Assembly (NCBI GenBank): GCA_010092695.1
Contig: JAADJJ010000001.1
Coordinates: 1,860,001 to 1,924,000, forward strand
From: Enterobacteriaceae bacterium 4M9
Lineage (GTDB): Bacteria; Pseudomonadota; Gammaproteobacteria; Enterobacterales; Enterobacteriaceae
Reading direction: 5' to 3'
DNA length: 64,000 bases
The position numbers and the translations under genes were made by a program. Positions 28,404 through 36,697 of this stretch are shown piece after piece (positions within the stretch are counted from its first letter, which is position 1; each line of letters opens with the position of its first letter). Below the pieces are notes generated by a model. The model worked only from the letters and a program-made list of their open reading frames with translations. It was not told where the DNA came from and did not search any database.

Positions 28404-29175
28404 TAATGCCAGTCAGTTAAGCGACTGACTGGCTGTTTTTCCCCAGGTTTTACTGTATTTCTGGGGCCTTTCTTTTACTATTCGCGGGAAGGCTCTTTCC
28501 CTTCTTATCGGTAATTTCACCAACTGCCCCATGCTTTCAAGATCGCGCATCAGCTCCGGGATACGACCTGGCGAAGCGCCCTGCAGAGTCATCAGCATTC
28601 GCATCACCATTCCACATGATTCTGAGAAGCTTAGCTGATTCGGCCAGTATCCCTTCAGGCTTCCAGCCATTTTAATCATCTGATATCTCACAAGATTACA
28701 GGCCAGTAACACGCCCCAGAGTTCCTGTTCTACAAGCTCTGGCTTTTTACTTCTCAGCGTCAGTCTGCTCAGTTGCATCGTCTGTTTTATCTCCCTGTAA
28801 CCCCGTTCGATTTCCCACCGATGGCCGTACAGGTCTGCCATCTCACCGCCCGGGAAGCGCATTGCATCCGTCATTGACGTCAGCAGATGGCAGACTTTTC
28901 CTTTACGAGTGAACGTCAGCAGTCGCGCTGTTATTTCTTCACCCAGCCCCGGCCATTTTTACGTGCCTGCGGGCTGGTTTTCAGCGTGACCATGAGATAA
29001 GTTCAGGGTCGAGATAATCCCCTAAAGAAGTCAGTGGGTTACGCAAATAATCGTAACGGGAAACAAGATCAAGAGCCTGTCCAGTGTGCATAAAAAAATC
29101 CGCAAACGGGTGAGCATTTCCGGATTCTTACACAGCCACTGGATCGGTCAACCGATCCTTAACTGACGGGCATTA
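28404..29175. mobile_element. Internally deleted IS4 copy (772 bp)
   Basis: Ends are 18-bp inverted repeats TAATGCCAGTCAGTTAAG (left) and TAATGCCCGTCAGTTAAG (right, reverse complement), differing at one position and typical of IS4. Full IS4 is about 1.43 kb, so ~650 bp are missing from the middle. Intact ends plus a perfect 12-bp target duplication (CACCAGCCGGTG) show it arrived by transposition. It could still be mobilised in trans. Confidence 0.92.
28413..29091 (-). pseudogene. insG: IS4 transposase, internally deleted and frameshifted
   Basis: From the ATG at 29091 the N-terminus reads MHTGQALDLVSRYDYLRNPL...DYLDPELIS. It then jumps, at about position 28992, to MVTLKTSPQARK, which in intact IS4 transposase lies ~220 residues later. 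The segment with the first catalytic Asp residues is therefore lost. A second lesion is a missing base in an A-run (T-run 28956-28960 on the + strand) before the W-PGLGEEITARLL segment. The C-terminal part retains the IS4-family YREK signature (YGHRWEIERGYREIK) with the catalytic Glu. It cannot be active. Confidence 0.92.
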
Positions 29176-29187
29176 CACCAGCCGGTG
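29176..29187. repeat. IS4 target-site duplication, right copy
   Basis: CACCAGCCGGTG, identical to 28392-28403. Confidence 0.93.
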
Positions 29188-29222
29188 GGGTTTTTTTATC
29201 TGGTTTCTACAGCCTCGGGCAA

Positions 29223-30407
29223 TCAGTTCAGGCGCTCTACAATTGCCGCAATCCCCTGGCCGCCGCCGATGCACAGCGTTGCCAGCCCCAGCGTTTTATC
29301 CCTGGCACGCAGGGCGTGCAGCAGGGTGACCAGAATGCGCGCGCCGCTGGCACCAATCGGATGCCCCAGCGCCATCGCACCACCGTTGACGTTCACCTTT
29401 TCCATATCAAATCCCAACGTTTGTCCGACAGCCAGGAACTGTGCTGCAAAGGCTTCGTTGGCTTCAATCAGGTCAATATCACTGAGTTGCAGGCCAGTTT
29501 GCGCCAGCGCTTTTTGGGTGGCAGGAACCGGCCCCATCCCCATCAGCGCCGGAGCCACCCCGACGCTGGCGTAAGCGCGAAGGCGCGCAAGCGGCGTCAG
29601 CCCGGCACGAAGGGCGGCCTGTTCTTCCATGATGACCAGCGCAGCAGCGCCGTCGTTAATACCGGAGGCGTTACCTGCCGTGACGCTACCGGCCTTATCA
29701 AAGGCAGGGCGCAGTGCGGCAAGCCCTTCCAGCGTGGTGTCCGCTTTTGGAAATTCATCGGTATCAAACAGGCGCTCGCTTTTACGCTGTTTAACGGTGA
29801 CGGCGACGATTTCATCGCTAAATGCCCCCGTCCTGAGCGCCGCCGCGGCTTTTTGCTGAGACTGTAACGCCGCCTGGTCCTGCATCTCGCGGCTAATGCC
29901 GTATTCGCGGGCGACGTTTTCTGCCGTAATACCCATGTGGTAGCCGTGCGTGGCGCACATCAGCCCGTCGCGCAGGATGGTGTCTGCCAGCTGTGCGTCG
30001 CCCAGGCGATATCCCCAGCGCGCGCGGGAGTCCAGCAAATACGGCGCCTGGCTCATGTTTTCCATGCCCCCGGCGACAATGGCGGTGGCCTGACCGGCGG
30101 CGATAGCCTGTGCCGCCAGCGCCACGCTCTTAAGCCCGGAGCCGCAGACTTTATTGACCGTATAGCCGCACACCGTCTCCGGCAGGCCGCTTTTTAGCAG
30201 CGCCTGGCGTGCCGGGTTTTGGCCCAGACCCGCCTGCAACACGTTACCCATAATCACTTCATCGACCCGGGAAGGCTCAAGACCTGCGCGTGCCAGCGCT
30301 GCGCTAATGACGGTTGCCCCAAGATATACGGCGCTGGTGCTGGCGAGTGCACCGTTAAAACTGCCGATGGCGGTACGCACCGCGCTGACAATAACTATAT
30401 TTTTCAT
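29223..30407 (-). CDS. atoB: Acetyl-CoA C-acetyltransferase (thiolase)
   Basis: 394 residues, the E. coli AtoB length. Active-site Cys in NKVCGSGLKSVALAAQ (~88), the catalytic His in NVNGGAMALGHPIGASGAR and the second Cys in LATLCIGGGQG near the C-terminus. It cleaves acetoacetyl-CoA to two acetyl-CoA. Last gene of atoDAEB; its 3' end faces the IS4 copy. Confidence 0.97.
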   Translation of the reverse strand: MKNIVIVSAVRTAIGSFNGALASTSAVYLGATVISAALARAGLEPSRVDEVIMGNVLQAGLGQNPARQALLKSGLPETVCGYTVNKVCGSGLKSVALAAQAIAAGQATAIVAGGMENMSQAPYLLDSRARWGYRLGDAQLADTILRDGLMCATHGYHMGITAENVAREYGISREMQDQAALQSQQKAAAALRTGAFSDEIVAVTVKQRKSERLFDTDEFPKADTTLEGLAALRPAFDKAGSVTAGNASGINDGAAALVIMEEQAALRAGLTPLARLRAYASVGVAPALMGMGPVPATQKALAQTGLQLSDIDLIEANEAFAAQFLAVGQTLGFDMEKVNVNGGAMALGHPIGASGARILVTLLHALRARDKTLGLATLCIGGGQGIAAIVERLN

Positions 30408-30432
30408 CTGATAATCCTTATCGCTATGTCGC

Positions 30433-31755
30433 TTAAAAGAGCGTTAGCCCGATGATAAAAATCACGCCGGAGAACAGCAGGGCGGTAATGCAGTAGCCCA
30501 TAATGTCCCGCACGCCCAGGCCTGCGATGGCCAGCGCCGGGAGCGCCCAGAAGGGCTGCGCCATGTTCATCCACTGTTCACCGTAGGCGATAGCCATGAC
30601 CGACTTGCCCAGGTCTGCCCCCAGCGCCTGGGCGGCGGGCATAACGAACGGCCCCTGAATCACCCAGTGACCGCCGCCGGACGGTACGGCAAAGTTAATC
30701 AGCGCCGAGCTAAAGAAGGTCATAATCGGGAAGGTTTCTTTGGTCGCAACATTGATGAAAAACTCGGTAATCAGGCCACCGAGACCTGAGTGTTCCATCA
30801 TCAGTTGAATACCCGCGTAGAAGGGGAACTGCACCAGGATCCCGGCGGTGCTGCGCGCGGCGGCGCTGATGGCACGCATGTAGGCCATGGGCGTTTTGTG
30901 CAGCAGCATCCCGACAATCAGGAACGCCAGGTTGACGGTGTTAATGGTGATGTTGAAGCCATTTTCTACAAAGTACATCACCAGATAAGCGATACCCAGC
31001 ACGCCGATGATAAACGTCAGCGTGCGGCTCTCTTCCAGGCGCTCCGAGGGAGGGGCGTCTGGCGGCAGGGTTTTCTGAAAGTCAGCCTCTTCCATCAGCA
31101 GCTTGGGGTCAATGCTGACCACGTCCTGCGGCTTTGGCATCATCATGCGCGTGGCAAACGGCATCGCCACAATCAGGCCGAGGGTGACAAAGAGGTTATA
31201 GCCGGTGAACAGCGTGTCGCCTACGGGAATCAGTCCGGCAACATGCTCAACCGGATTGCCGGGCGTTGCCGCCAGCAGCGGCATGGAGCCAGAAAAGCCG
31301 CCGCCCCAGGTCAGAAAGCCAATATAGGCGCAGGCGATAAGCAGCGGATAATCGGAGCCGGGAACCCGGCGCGCCACTTCGCGGGCAAACATCGCGCCGA
31401 CCACCAGCCCAAAACCCCAGTTAATCGCGCAGGCCGTCAGGCCAAAGAAGGTGACCAGCATAACCCCCTGAGCGGGGGTTTTGGCCGTGGAGGCAACGGT
31501 ACGCAGCAGTCGTTTTACCGGGCTGGAACTGGCCAGCGCGTGGCCGGTGACGACGATAAGCGCCATCTGCATCCCAAAGGCGAGCAGGTTCCAGAAGCCG
31601 TCGCCCCACATTTTTACCATGCTCACCGGCGTTTGCGGCGTCAGCCACAGGGCGATGATAAAGGTCAGTATGGTCAGCAGGATGGCGAAAATAAGCGGGT
31701 CCGGCAGCCAGCGGCTGACAAAGCGCGTCATAAACCGGGAAAGGCGACCTATCAT
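30433..31755 (-). CDS. atoE: Short-chain fatty acid transporter
   Basis: 440 residues, the length of E. coli AtoE. A polytopic inner-membrane protein with about 10-12 hydrophobic segments and conserved NFAVPSGGGHWVIQGPF and TWGGGFSGSMPLLAATPGNP loops. It is proposed to import acetoacetate and short-chain fatty acids. The start overlaps the atoA stop by 4 bp. Confidence 0.95.
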   Translation of the reverse strand: MIGRLSRFMTRFVSRWLPDPLIFAILLTILTFIIALWLTPQTPVSMVKMWGDGFWNLLAFGMQMALIVVTGHALASSSPVKRLLRTVASTAKTPAQGVMLVTFFGLTACAINWGFGLVVGAMFAREVARRVPGSDYPLLIACAYIGFLTWGGGFSGSMPLLAATPGNPVEHVAGLIPVGDTLFTGYNLFVTLGLIVAMPFATRMMMPKPQDVVSIDPKLLMEEADFQKTLPPDAPPSERLEESRTLTFIIGVLGIAYLVMYFVENGFNITINTVNLAFLIVGMLLHKTPMAYMRAISAAARSTAGILVQFPFYAGIQLMMEHSGLGGLITEFFINVATKETFPIMTFFSSALINFAVPSGGGHWVIQGPFVMPAAQALGADLGKSVMAIAYGEQWMNMAQPFWALPALAIAGLGVRDIMGYCITALLFSGVIFIIGLTLF

Positions 31756-32417
31756 GCGACACCTCGCTCAGCCTGCACCGGCATCACCCGCAGGTCGCCA
31801 GCTACCTCAAAATGTGCCTGCGTCTTAGCCCTTATCGTCTGCACATCGCCGCCTTCAGCTATCTCGCACAGCCACATTTTGCCGTCGATAAAGCGAAATA
31901 CCGCAAGCTCGGTTACCAGCATATGGACCGCATGCAGCGCGGTGAGTGGCATGGTGCAGCGCTTAAGGATCTTAGCTGTCCCATCTTTGGCGCAGTGCTC
32001 CATCGCGATAATCACCTTACGCGCCCCGGTCACGAGATCCATCGCGCCACCCATGCCGGGCACCATCTTGCCAGGCACCACCCAGTTAGCGAGGTTGGCC
32101 TGCTCATCAACCTGTAAACCGCCCAGCACGCAGGCATCGACGTGGCCGCCGCGGATAAGCGCAAACGAGGTGGCGCTGTCGAACATGGCGGCGCCAGGCA
32201 AAATGCCGCACGGCTGCCCACCCGCGTTCACCAGGTCCGGGTGAGGTTCAGTCACCGGGCCAAGCCCGAGAAAGCCGTTTTCCGATTGCAGGGTAATATG
32301 CACATCTTCAGGCAGGTAGTTGGCAACCAGCGTCGGCAGGCCAATGCCGAGGTTGACGATATCGCCATCGTGCAATTCCTGCGCTACGCGGCGGGCAATA
32401 AACTGTTTAGCATCCAT
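31752..32417 (-). CDS. atoA: Acetate CoA-transferase, beta subunit
   Basis: 221 residues from MDAKQFIARRVAQ; AGGAG is ~8 bp upstream and this matches the E. coli start. Catalytic Glu in LQSENGFLGLGP, plus GGQPCGILPGAAMFDSATSFALIRGGHVD and VPGKMVPGMGGAMDLV. With AtoD it transfers CoA to acetoacetate. It starts 2 bp after the atoD stop. Confidence 0.96.
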   Translation of the reverse strand: MDAKQFIARRVAQELHDGDIVNLGIGLPTLVANYLPEDVHITLQSENGFLGLGPVTEPHPDLVNAGGQPCGILPGAAMFDSATSFALIRGGHVDACVLGGLQVDEQANLANWVVPGKMVPGMGGAMDLVTGARKVIIAMEHCAKDGTAKILKRCTMPLTALHAVHMLVTELAVFRFIDGKMWLCEIAEGGDVQTIRAKTQAHFEVAGDLRVMPVQAERGVA

Positions 32418-32419
32418 GA

Positions 32420-33079
32420 TTACCACTCCTGAGGGTTAACGATATGGTTAACAACGGCACCGGGCGTCATCACCTGGTCTGGTTCAATGGCCCCGACGTC
32501 CACCAGCACATCAGGCTCGGCGAGCGTGATCTCTGCGGCCATCGCGATCAGTGGGTTAAAGTTGCGGGCGCTCAGTTGATAGGTCAGGTTGCCGATACGG
32601 TCGGCGCGATGGGCGCGTACCAGCGCCAGGTCAGCGCGCAGTGGGCGTTCAAGCAGGTAAGTGATGCCGTCCAGGGTCAGCGTTTGCTTGCCGTCTTCCA
32701 CTACCGTGCCAACGCCGGTAGGCGTGAGTACGCCGCCAAGCCCGGCACCGGCGCAGCGAATTTGTTCAATCAGCGTGCCCTGTGGCACCAGTTGGACCTC
32801 CATTTCACCGGCTATCATGCGCCGTCCGGTTTCCGGGTTGGTGCCAATGTGCGAGGCAATCACCTTACTGACTCGCCCGTTAACGATGAGCGGACCGATG
32901 CCGATATCGACAAACGCGGTATCGTTGGCAATCAGCGTCAAATCCCTGACGCCGGAATCCAGCAGTGCGTTAACCAGGCGAGGCGGGGTGCCCACCCCCA
33001 TAAATCCGCCCACCATGATGGTCATGCCATCGCGGAACAGGCGGGCGGCTTCGGGTAGAGAGATCAGTTTGTTTTTCAT
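32420..33079 (-). CDS. atoD: Acetate CoA-transferase, alpha subunit
   Basis: 219 residues (E. coli 220). CoA-transferase family I alpha domain with GGFMGVGTPPRLVNALL, the ASHIGTNPE loop and VQLVPQGTLIEQIRCAGAGLGGVLTPTGVGT. First gene of the operon, preceded by a sigma-54 promoter and an AtoC-type palindrome. Confidence 0.96.
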   Translation of the reverse strand: MKNKLISLPEAARLFRDGMTIMVGGFMGVGTPPRLVNALLDSGVRDLTLIANDTAFVDIGIGPLIVNGRVSKVIASHIGTNPETGRRMIAGEMEVQLVPQGTLIEQIRCAGAGLGGVLTPTGVGTVVEDGKQTLTLDGITYLLERPLRADLALVRAHRADRIGNLTYQLSARNFNPLIAMAAEITLAEPDVLVDVGAIEPDQVMTPGAVVNHIVNPQEW

Positions 33080-33123
33080 TGCTTTTCCCTGTGCATACTC
33101 CGTTATTGGGTGTACACAGGCAT

Positions 33124-33140
33124 AGCAAAGGGGATGCCAG
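33124..33140 (-). promoter_or_regulatory. Sigma-54 promoter of atoDAEB
   Basis: Minus strand CTGGCATCCCCTTTGCT has the invariant GG and GC exactly 10 bp apart and matches YTGGCAC-N5-TTGCW closely. It lies ~45 bp before atoD. E. coli atoDAEB is sigma-54/AtoC-dependent. Confidence 0.88.
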
Positions 33141-33231
33141 GTCAGACGTTAAGACGGTTATTTTTTATCTCTTTGTTTTTTATGGGGTAATGTGAGGTTG
33201 TGATTGAGGGATGATGTCGGCAGAGCCAACC

Positions 33232-33276
33232 GGAGCGGGAAAAATTTTGCACAGTGCGCAATTTTTTTCCCGCTCC
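33232..33276. promoter_or_regulatory. AtoC-binding palindrome (45 bp)
   Basis: Near-perfect palindrome centred at 33254 with core TTGCACAGTGCGCAA. Nineteen of 22 flanking positions pair symmetrically. The core matches, as I recall it, the E. coli AtoC site upstream of atoD. It lies ~95 bp upstream of the sigma-54 promoter, a normal enhancer distance. Because it follows atoC by 10 bp, it may also act as a hairpin ending the atoSC transcript. Confidence 0.75.
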
Positions 33277-33285
33277 TGCGCGGTG

Positions 33286-34683
33286 TTACGGCTCGGCACG
33301 AGATAACGGGTCGATGCCGTATTCCTGGAGTTTGTACATCAGCGCCCGGCGGCTGATTCCCAGCGCCAGCGCACTGTGGGTGCGGTTGCCGTCGTGGTTT
33401 TCGAGGGTTTCAATAATGAGCTTTTTTTCATAGCGCTTCATCTCATCTTTCAGATTGCGTTCTTCGCTGGCCGCAGGGCGCTTTTCATCGCTGCCTGTGC
33501 AGGGCGGGGAAAGGAGTGGCGCGGGCAGATCGTCGATGAAAATCACTGCGCCAGTGCTCATGATAACCGCACGCTCAATAACGTTGGACAGTTCACGAAT
33601 ATTTCCTGGCCAGTGCCAGGCGCACAGGCAGGCCAGCGCCGCAGGGTCGATGTCGATAATGTCGCGCTGGTTTTCCGCTGAGAATTTTTGCAGGAAATGA
33701 TTCGCCAGTAGCGGGATATCCTGCGTGCGCTCGCGCAGCGGCGGAATTTCCAGATGGATAACGTTCAGGCGATAGAACAAGTCCTGGCGAAACGTGGCGT
33801 CTTCAACCATCGCCGCAAGATTGCGGTTGGTGGCGGCGACAATGCGGATATCGACCTGCACCGTCTGGTGCCCCCCAATGCGTTCAAACTCTCGCTCCTG
33901 CAATACCCGCAGCAGTTTGGCCTGTAAATTAAGCGGCATCTCGCCCACTTCATCGAGCAGCAGGGTGCCCTGATGTGCGCGCTCAAACAGCCCCAAGCGC
34001 TGTACCTGAGCGCCGGTAAACGCACCTTTCTCGTGACCAAACAGTTCGCTTTCCAGCAGTGATTCCGGGAGTGCTGCACAGTTCACTTTAATAAAGGGGC
34101 CGCAGGCGCGACGGCTGTTGTAATGAATGGCTCTGGCAATAAGCTCTTTACCGGTGCCGCTTTCACCACTTATCAGTACGCTTGCCTGGCTGAGCGCGAT
34201 TTTGGCGGTGTCGCGGCAGACTTCCATCATATTCGGGCTGGTCGTCAGAATGTGGCCCCACTGCCAGCTGTCCGTGAGGGCTTTGTGCAGGGAGTTTATC
34301 TCTTGCTTCATGGACTCAAGCGCAAGCGCGCGTTGAATCACGATTTGTAATTCATCCAGGTCAAAAGGCTTGATGACGTAGTCAAAGGCGCCGCAGCGCA
34401 ATGCCTCAACCGCTGTTTCTACCTCGGCATAGGCGGTCATCAGAATCACCGGGATACGGGGATGTAGGGCGTGCATCTGCTGTAGCGCCTCAATCCCGTT
34501 GACATCCGGCATGCGGATATCCATCAGTACCACGTCCGGCGGGTGATCGGTGAACATGCGCACGGCTTCACGACCGTCCCTGGCGCAGAAGGTCTCCTGG
34601 CCGGACAGCGCGAAAGCCGTGGATAACATGCGACGAACATTTTCTTCGTCATCCACGATAAGAATACGGTAGTTCGGTTTCAT
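33286..34683 (-). CDS. atoC: AtoC, sigma-54-dependent response regulator
   Basis: 465 residues (E. coli 461). Receiver domain 1-120 with phospho-acceptor Asp55 (VVLMDIRMPD). AAA+ sigma-54 activator domain: Walker A GESGTGKELIARAI, GAFTGA loop, Walker B GTLLLDEVGEM. C-terminal Fis-type HTH (HSALALGISRRALMYKLQEYG). It activates atoDAEB in response to acetoacetate through AtoS. The ATG overlaps the atoS stop by 4 bp. Confidence 0.96.
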   Translation of the reverse strand: MKPNYRILIVDDEENVRRMLSTAFALSGQETFCARDGREAVRMFTDHPPDVVLMDIRMPDVNGIEALQQMHALHPRIPVILMTAYAEVETAVEALRCGAFDYVIKPFDLDELQIVIQRALALESMKQEINSLHKALTDSWQWGHILTTSPNMMEVCRDTAKIALSQASVLISGESGTGKELIARAIHYNSRRACGPFIKVNCAALPESLLESELFGHEKGAFTGAQVQRLGLFERAHQGTLLLDEVGEMPLNLQAKLLRVLQEREFERIGGHQTVQVDIRIVAATNRNLAAMVEDATFRQDLFYRLNVIHLEIPPLRERTQDIPLLANHFLQKFSAENQRDIIDIDPAALACLCAWHWPGNIRELSNVIERAVIMSTGAVIFIDDLPAPLLSPPCTGSDEKRPAASEERNLKDEMKRYEKKLIIETLENHDGNRTHSALALGISRRALMYKLQEYGIDPLSRAEP

Positions 34684-36530
34684 GTTGGTGGGGTTCCCTG
34701 GGGTAAAACAGGCAAAATAATCGTAAACGTGGTGCCGTGCCCCGGTTCGCTTGCAAGCTGTATATCTCCCTGATGGGCGCTGATGATGCGCTGGCTCAGA
34801 GCCAGCCCCAGCCCGGTGCCGGACGCTCTGGTGGTAAAGAAGGGTTCAAAAATTTTATGCTGTAAATCTGCGGGAATGCCGCAGCCGTTATCGGCGATGG
34901 CGAGAGCCTGGTGGCCATCGTCGTACTGCCAGGTACGAATGCTGATGCTGCCTCTGGCGCTGATGGACTGCACGGCATTAATGAGCAGATTGAGAATCAC
35001 CTGGCGCAGTAACTCCCGGTCAGCCGGGACCGGCTCAAGCGTGTCGCAGAGTTGGCTGGTGAAATCGATGCGCGCCTCAAGCCCGGAGGTCTGGATGAGA
35101 ACGAGGGTTTCTTCAATAACCTCATTGAGCCTGACGGGCTGGCGCGGCCCCTGGCGCGGGCGGGAAAAATCTAACAACTGCTGAATGACGCGGTTAATGG
35201 CATCAATCTCTTTAAGAATGATGGTCAGATACTCCTGGTGGTGAAGCTGGGTATCCTGTTGTTTGAGAATTTGTACATAGCCGCGAATCGCCGTGAGCGG
35301 GTTTCTGACCTCGTGGGCGACACCGGCCATCAGTTCGCCGAGGGTAGCCAGCCGTTCGGCCTGCGCCAGGCGGCGCTGGGCTTCTTTACGAGCGGTGAGA
35401 TCAGAGAAAATCACCAGCGCGCCAACCAATTCGCCGCTGTCATTTCGAAGCTCGCTGGTGGTGACGATAAGCTCAATGCGCTGCGCCTTTGCCGGGAAGC
35501 TGACCTCCAGCGCCCGGTGCTCTATGCCGCGCTCCAGCGTATCCAGCACCGGGCTTGCATAGTCGCTGTGGGTAAATAACGCCGCATAAGGCTGGCCCAT
35601 CAGTTCATCGCGACTGTAACCGGTTATCTGCTGGGCTGCTGGGTTCAGGGTGGTGACGCAGCCCGCTTTATCAATCGCAATAACGCCATCGGCGGCATTC
35701 TCGACTATAAGATCGTTAAGCGTGCGCGTCTCTCCCAGTGCCTGGGCGAGCGCATTCACTCGCTGGCTGATTTGCCCCATCTCTCCAGGCAGAGGGGGAA
35801 GACGCAGGTGTAAATTCTGCGCCAGACCTTCCAGCCCGTGATTGATAACATCAATACTGGCGCTCAGGCGGCGGGAGAAAATAACGATCAGTAGCAGGCT
35901 AATCAGCAGCCCGCAGAACAGCACCGCTGCAATGCGCACATCCATTTTCCAGGCCTGCTGGCGAATATCTTCAGACAGCTCGTTGGCCCAGATGTAGCCG
36001 ATAACCATGCCCTCTCGTTCAATGGGGATCATGGAGTTCATGATATGGCCGCGCACCTGATGGCCGGAGTAAACCAGTGGCTTGCGGGTTATCATGACGA
36101 CGCGACCCGGATGATCGGCATTAATGGTGATACCGACGTTATCCCGGTACTGGGCTGCGGGGGCATAGGTAATAATCGCCTCCAGTTCCCGGTGGTAATA
36201 GCCGACGCCGATGCCGGGAAACGCACTGGCGATTTTCTCGGTAACGGGACTGAGCAGGTGGTTTAGCGCAGTAATGCGCTCGGCGCGCGGCAGGTTAGCA
36301 AAGCGTGAAAACGTATCGCCCAGTTCAACATCAAGCCTGCGAATGATGCCGGAGAGCTTCTTTTCTTTTTCCGCCTGGACTGCCGCCTGGCCTTCGGTTT
36401 CGACGATATAGCCAATCGTGAGCGTAGGTATACTGACCATCACAATTGCCATCGCTATCATCTGGTTACGCAGTCGGCGCGGATAGAGTCGTTTGATTCG
36501 CTGCTGTAGCGCCGTTATCCCTGTGTTCAT
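34680..36530 (-). CDS. atoS: AtoS, membrane sensor histidine kinase
   Basis: 616 residues (E. coli 608). N-terminal membrane helix, periplasmic sensor domain, second helix (about 190-215, AAVLFCGLLISLLLIVIF), a HAMP-like linker, PAS domain, HisKA box VAHEVRNPLTAIRGY (His near 400) and HATPase motifs (NLLINAVQS, DNGCGIP, GTGLGLALSQRI). Partner of AtoC. It is divergent from rcsC across 168 bp. Confidence 0.95.
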   Translation of the reverse strand: MNTGITALQQRIKRLYPRRLRNQMIAMAIVMVSIPTLTIGYIVETEGQAAVQAEKEKKLSGIIRRLDVELGDTFSRFANLPRAERITALNHLLSPVTEKIASAFPGIGVGYYHRELEAIITYAPAAQYRDNVGITINADHPGRVVMITRKPLVYSGHQVRGHIMNSMIPIEREGMVIGYIWANELSEDIRQQAWKMDVRIAAVLFCGLLISLLLIVIFSRRLSASIDVINHGLEGLAQNLHLRLPPLPGEMGQISQRVNALAQALGETRTLNDLIVENAADGVIAIDKAGCVTTLNPAAQQITGYSRDELMGQPYAALFTHSDYASPVLDTLERGIEHRALEVSFPAKAQRIELIVTTSELRNDSGELVGALVIFSDLTARKEAQRRLAQAERLATLGELMAGVAHEVRNPLTAIRGYVQILKQQDTQLHHQEYLTIILKEIDAINRVIQQLLDFSRPRQGPRQPVRLNEVIEETLVLIQTSGLEARIDFTSQLCDTLEPVPADRELLRQVILNLLINAVQSISARGSISIRTWQYDDGHQALAIADNGCGIPADLQHKIFEPFFTTRASGTGLGLALSQRIISAHQGDIQLASEPGHGTTFTIILPVLPQGTPPT

Positions 36531-36697
36531 TATTCACCCTGTGGCGCAGCAAAAGGCGGTATTATCGGCTGGACGTGGCTCTGTTTCCCGGAGAGAGTTC
36601 AAACTACCGGGATTTCCTGGCATTGCGGGGGATGGCGTTTACGGCTACCTTATCGGCATCATTTCGTTGTTGCAGTTAACAAGGACGCGGGACCGTT

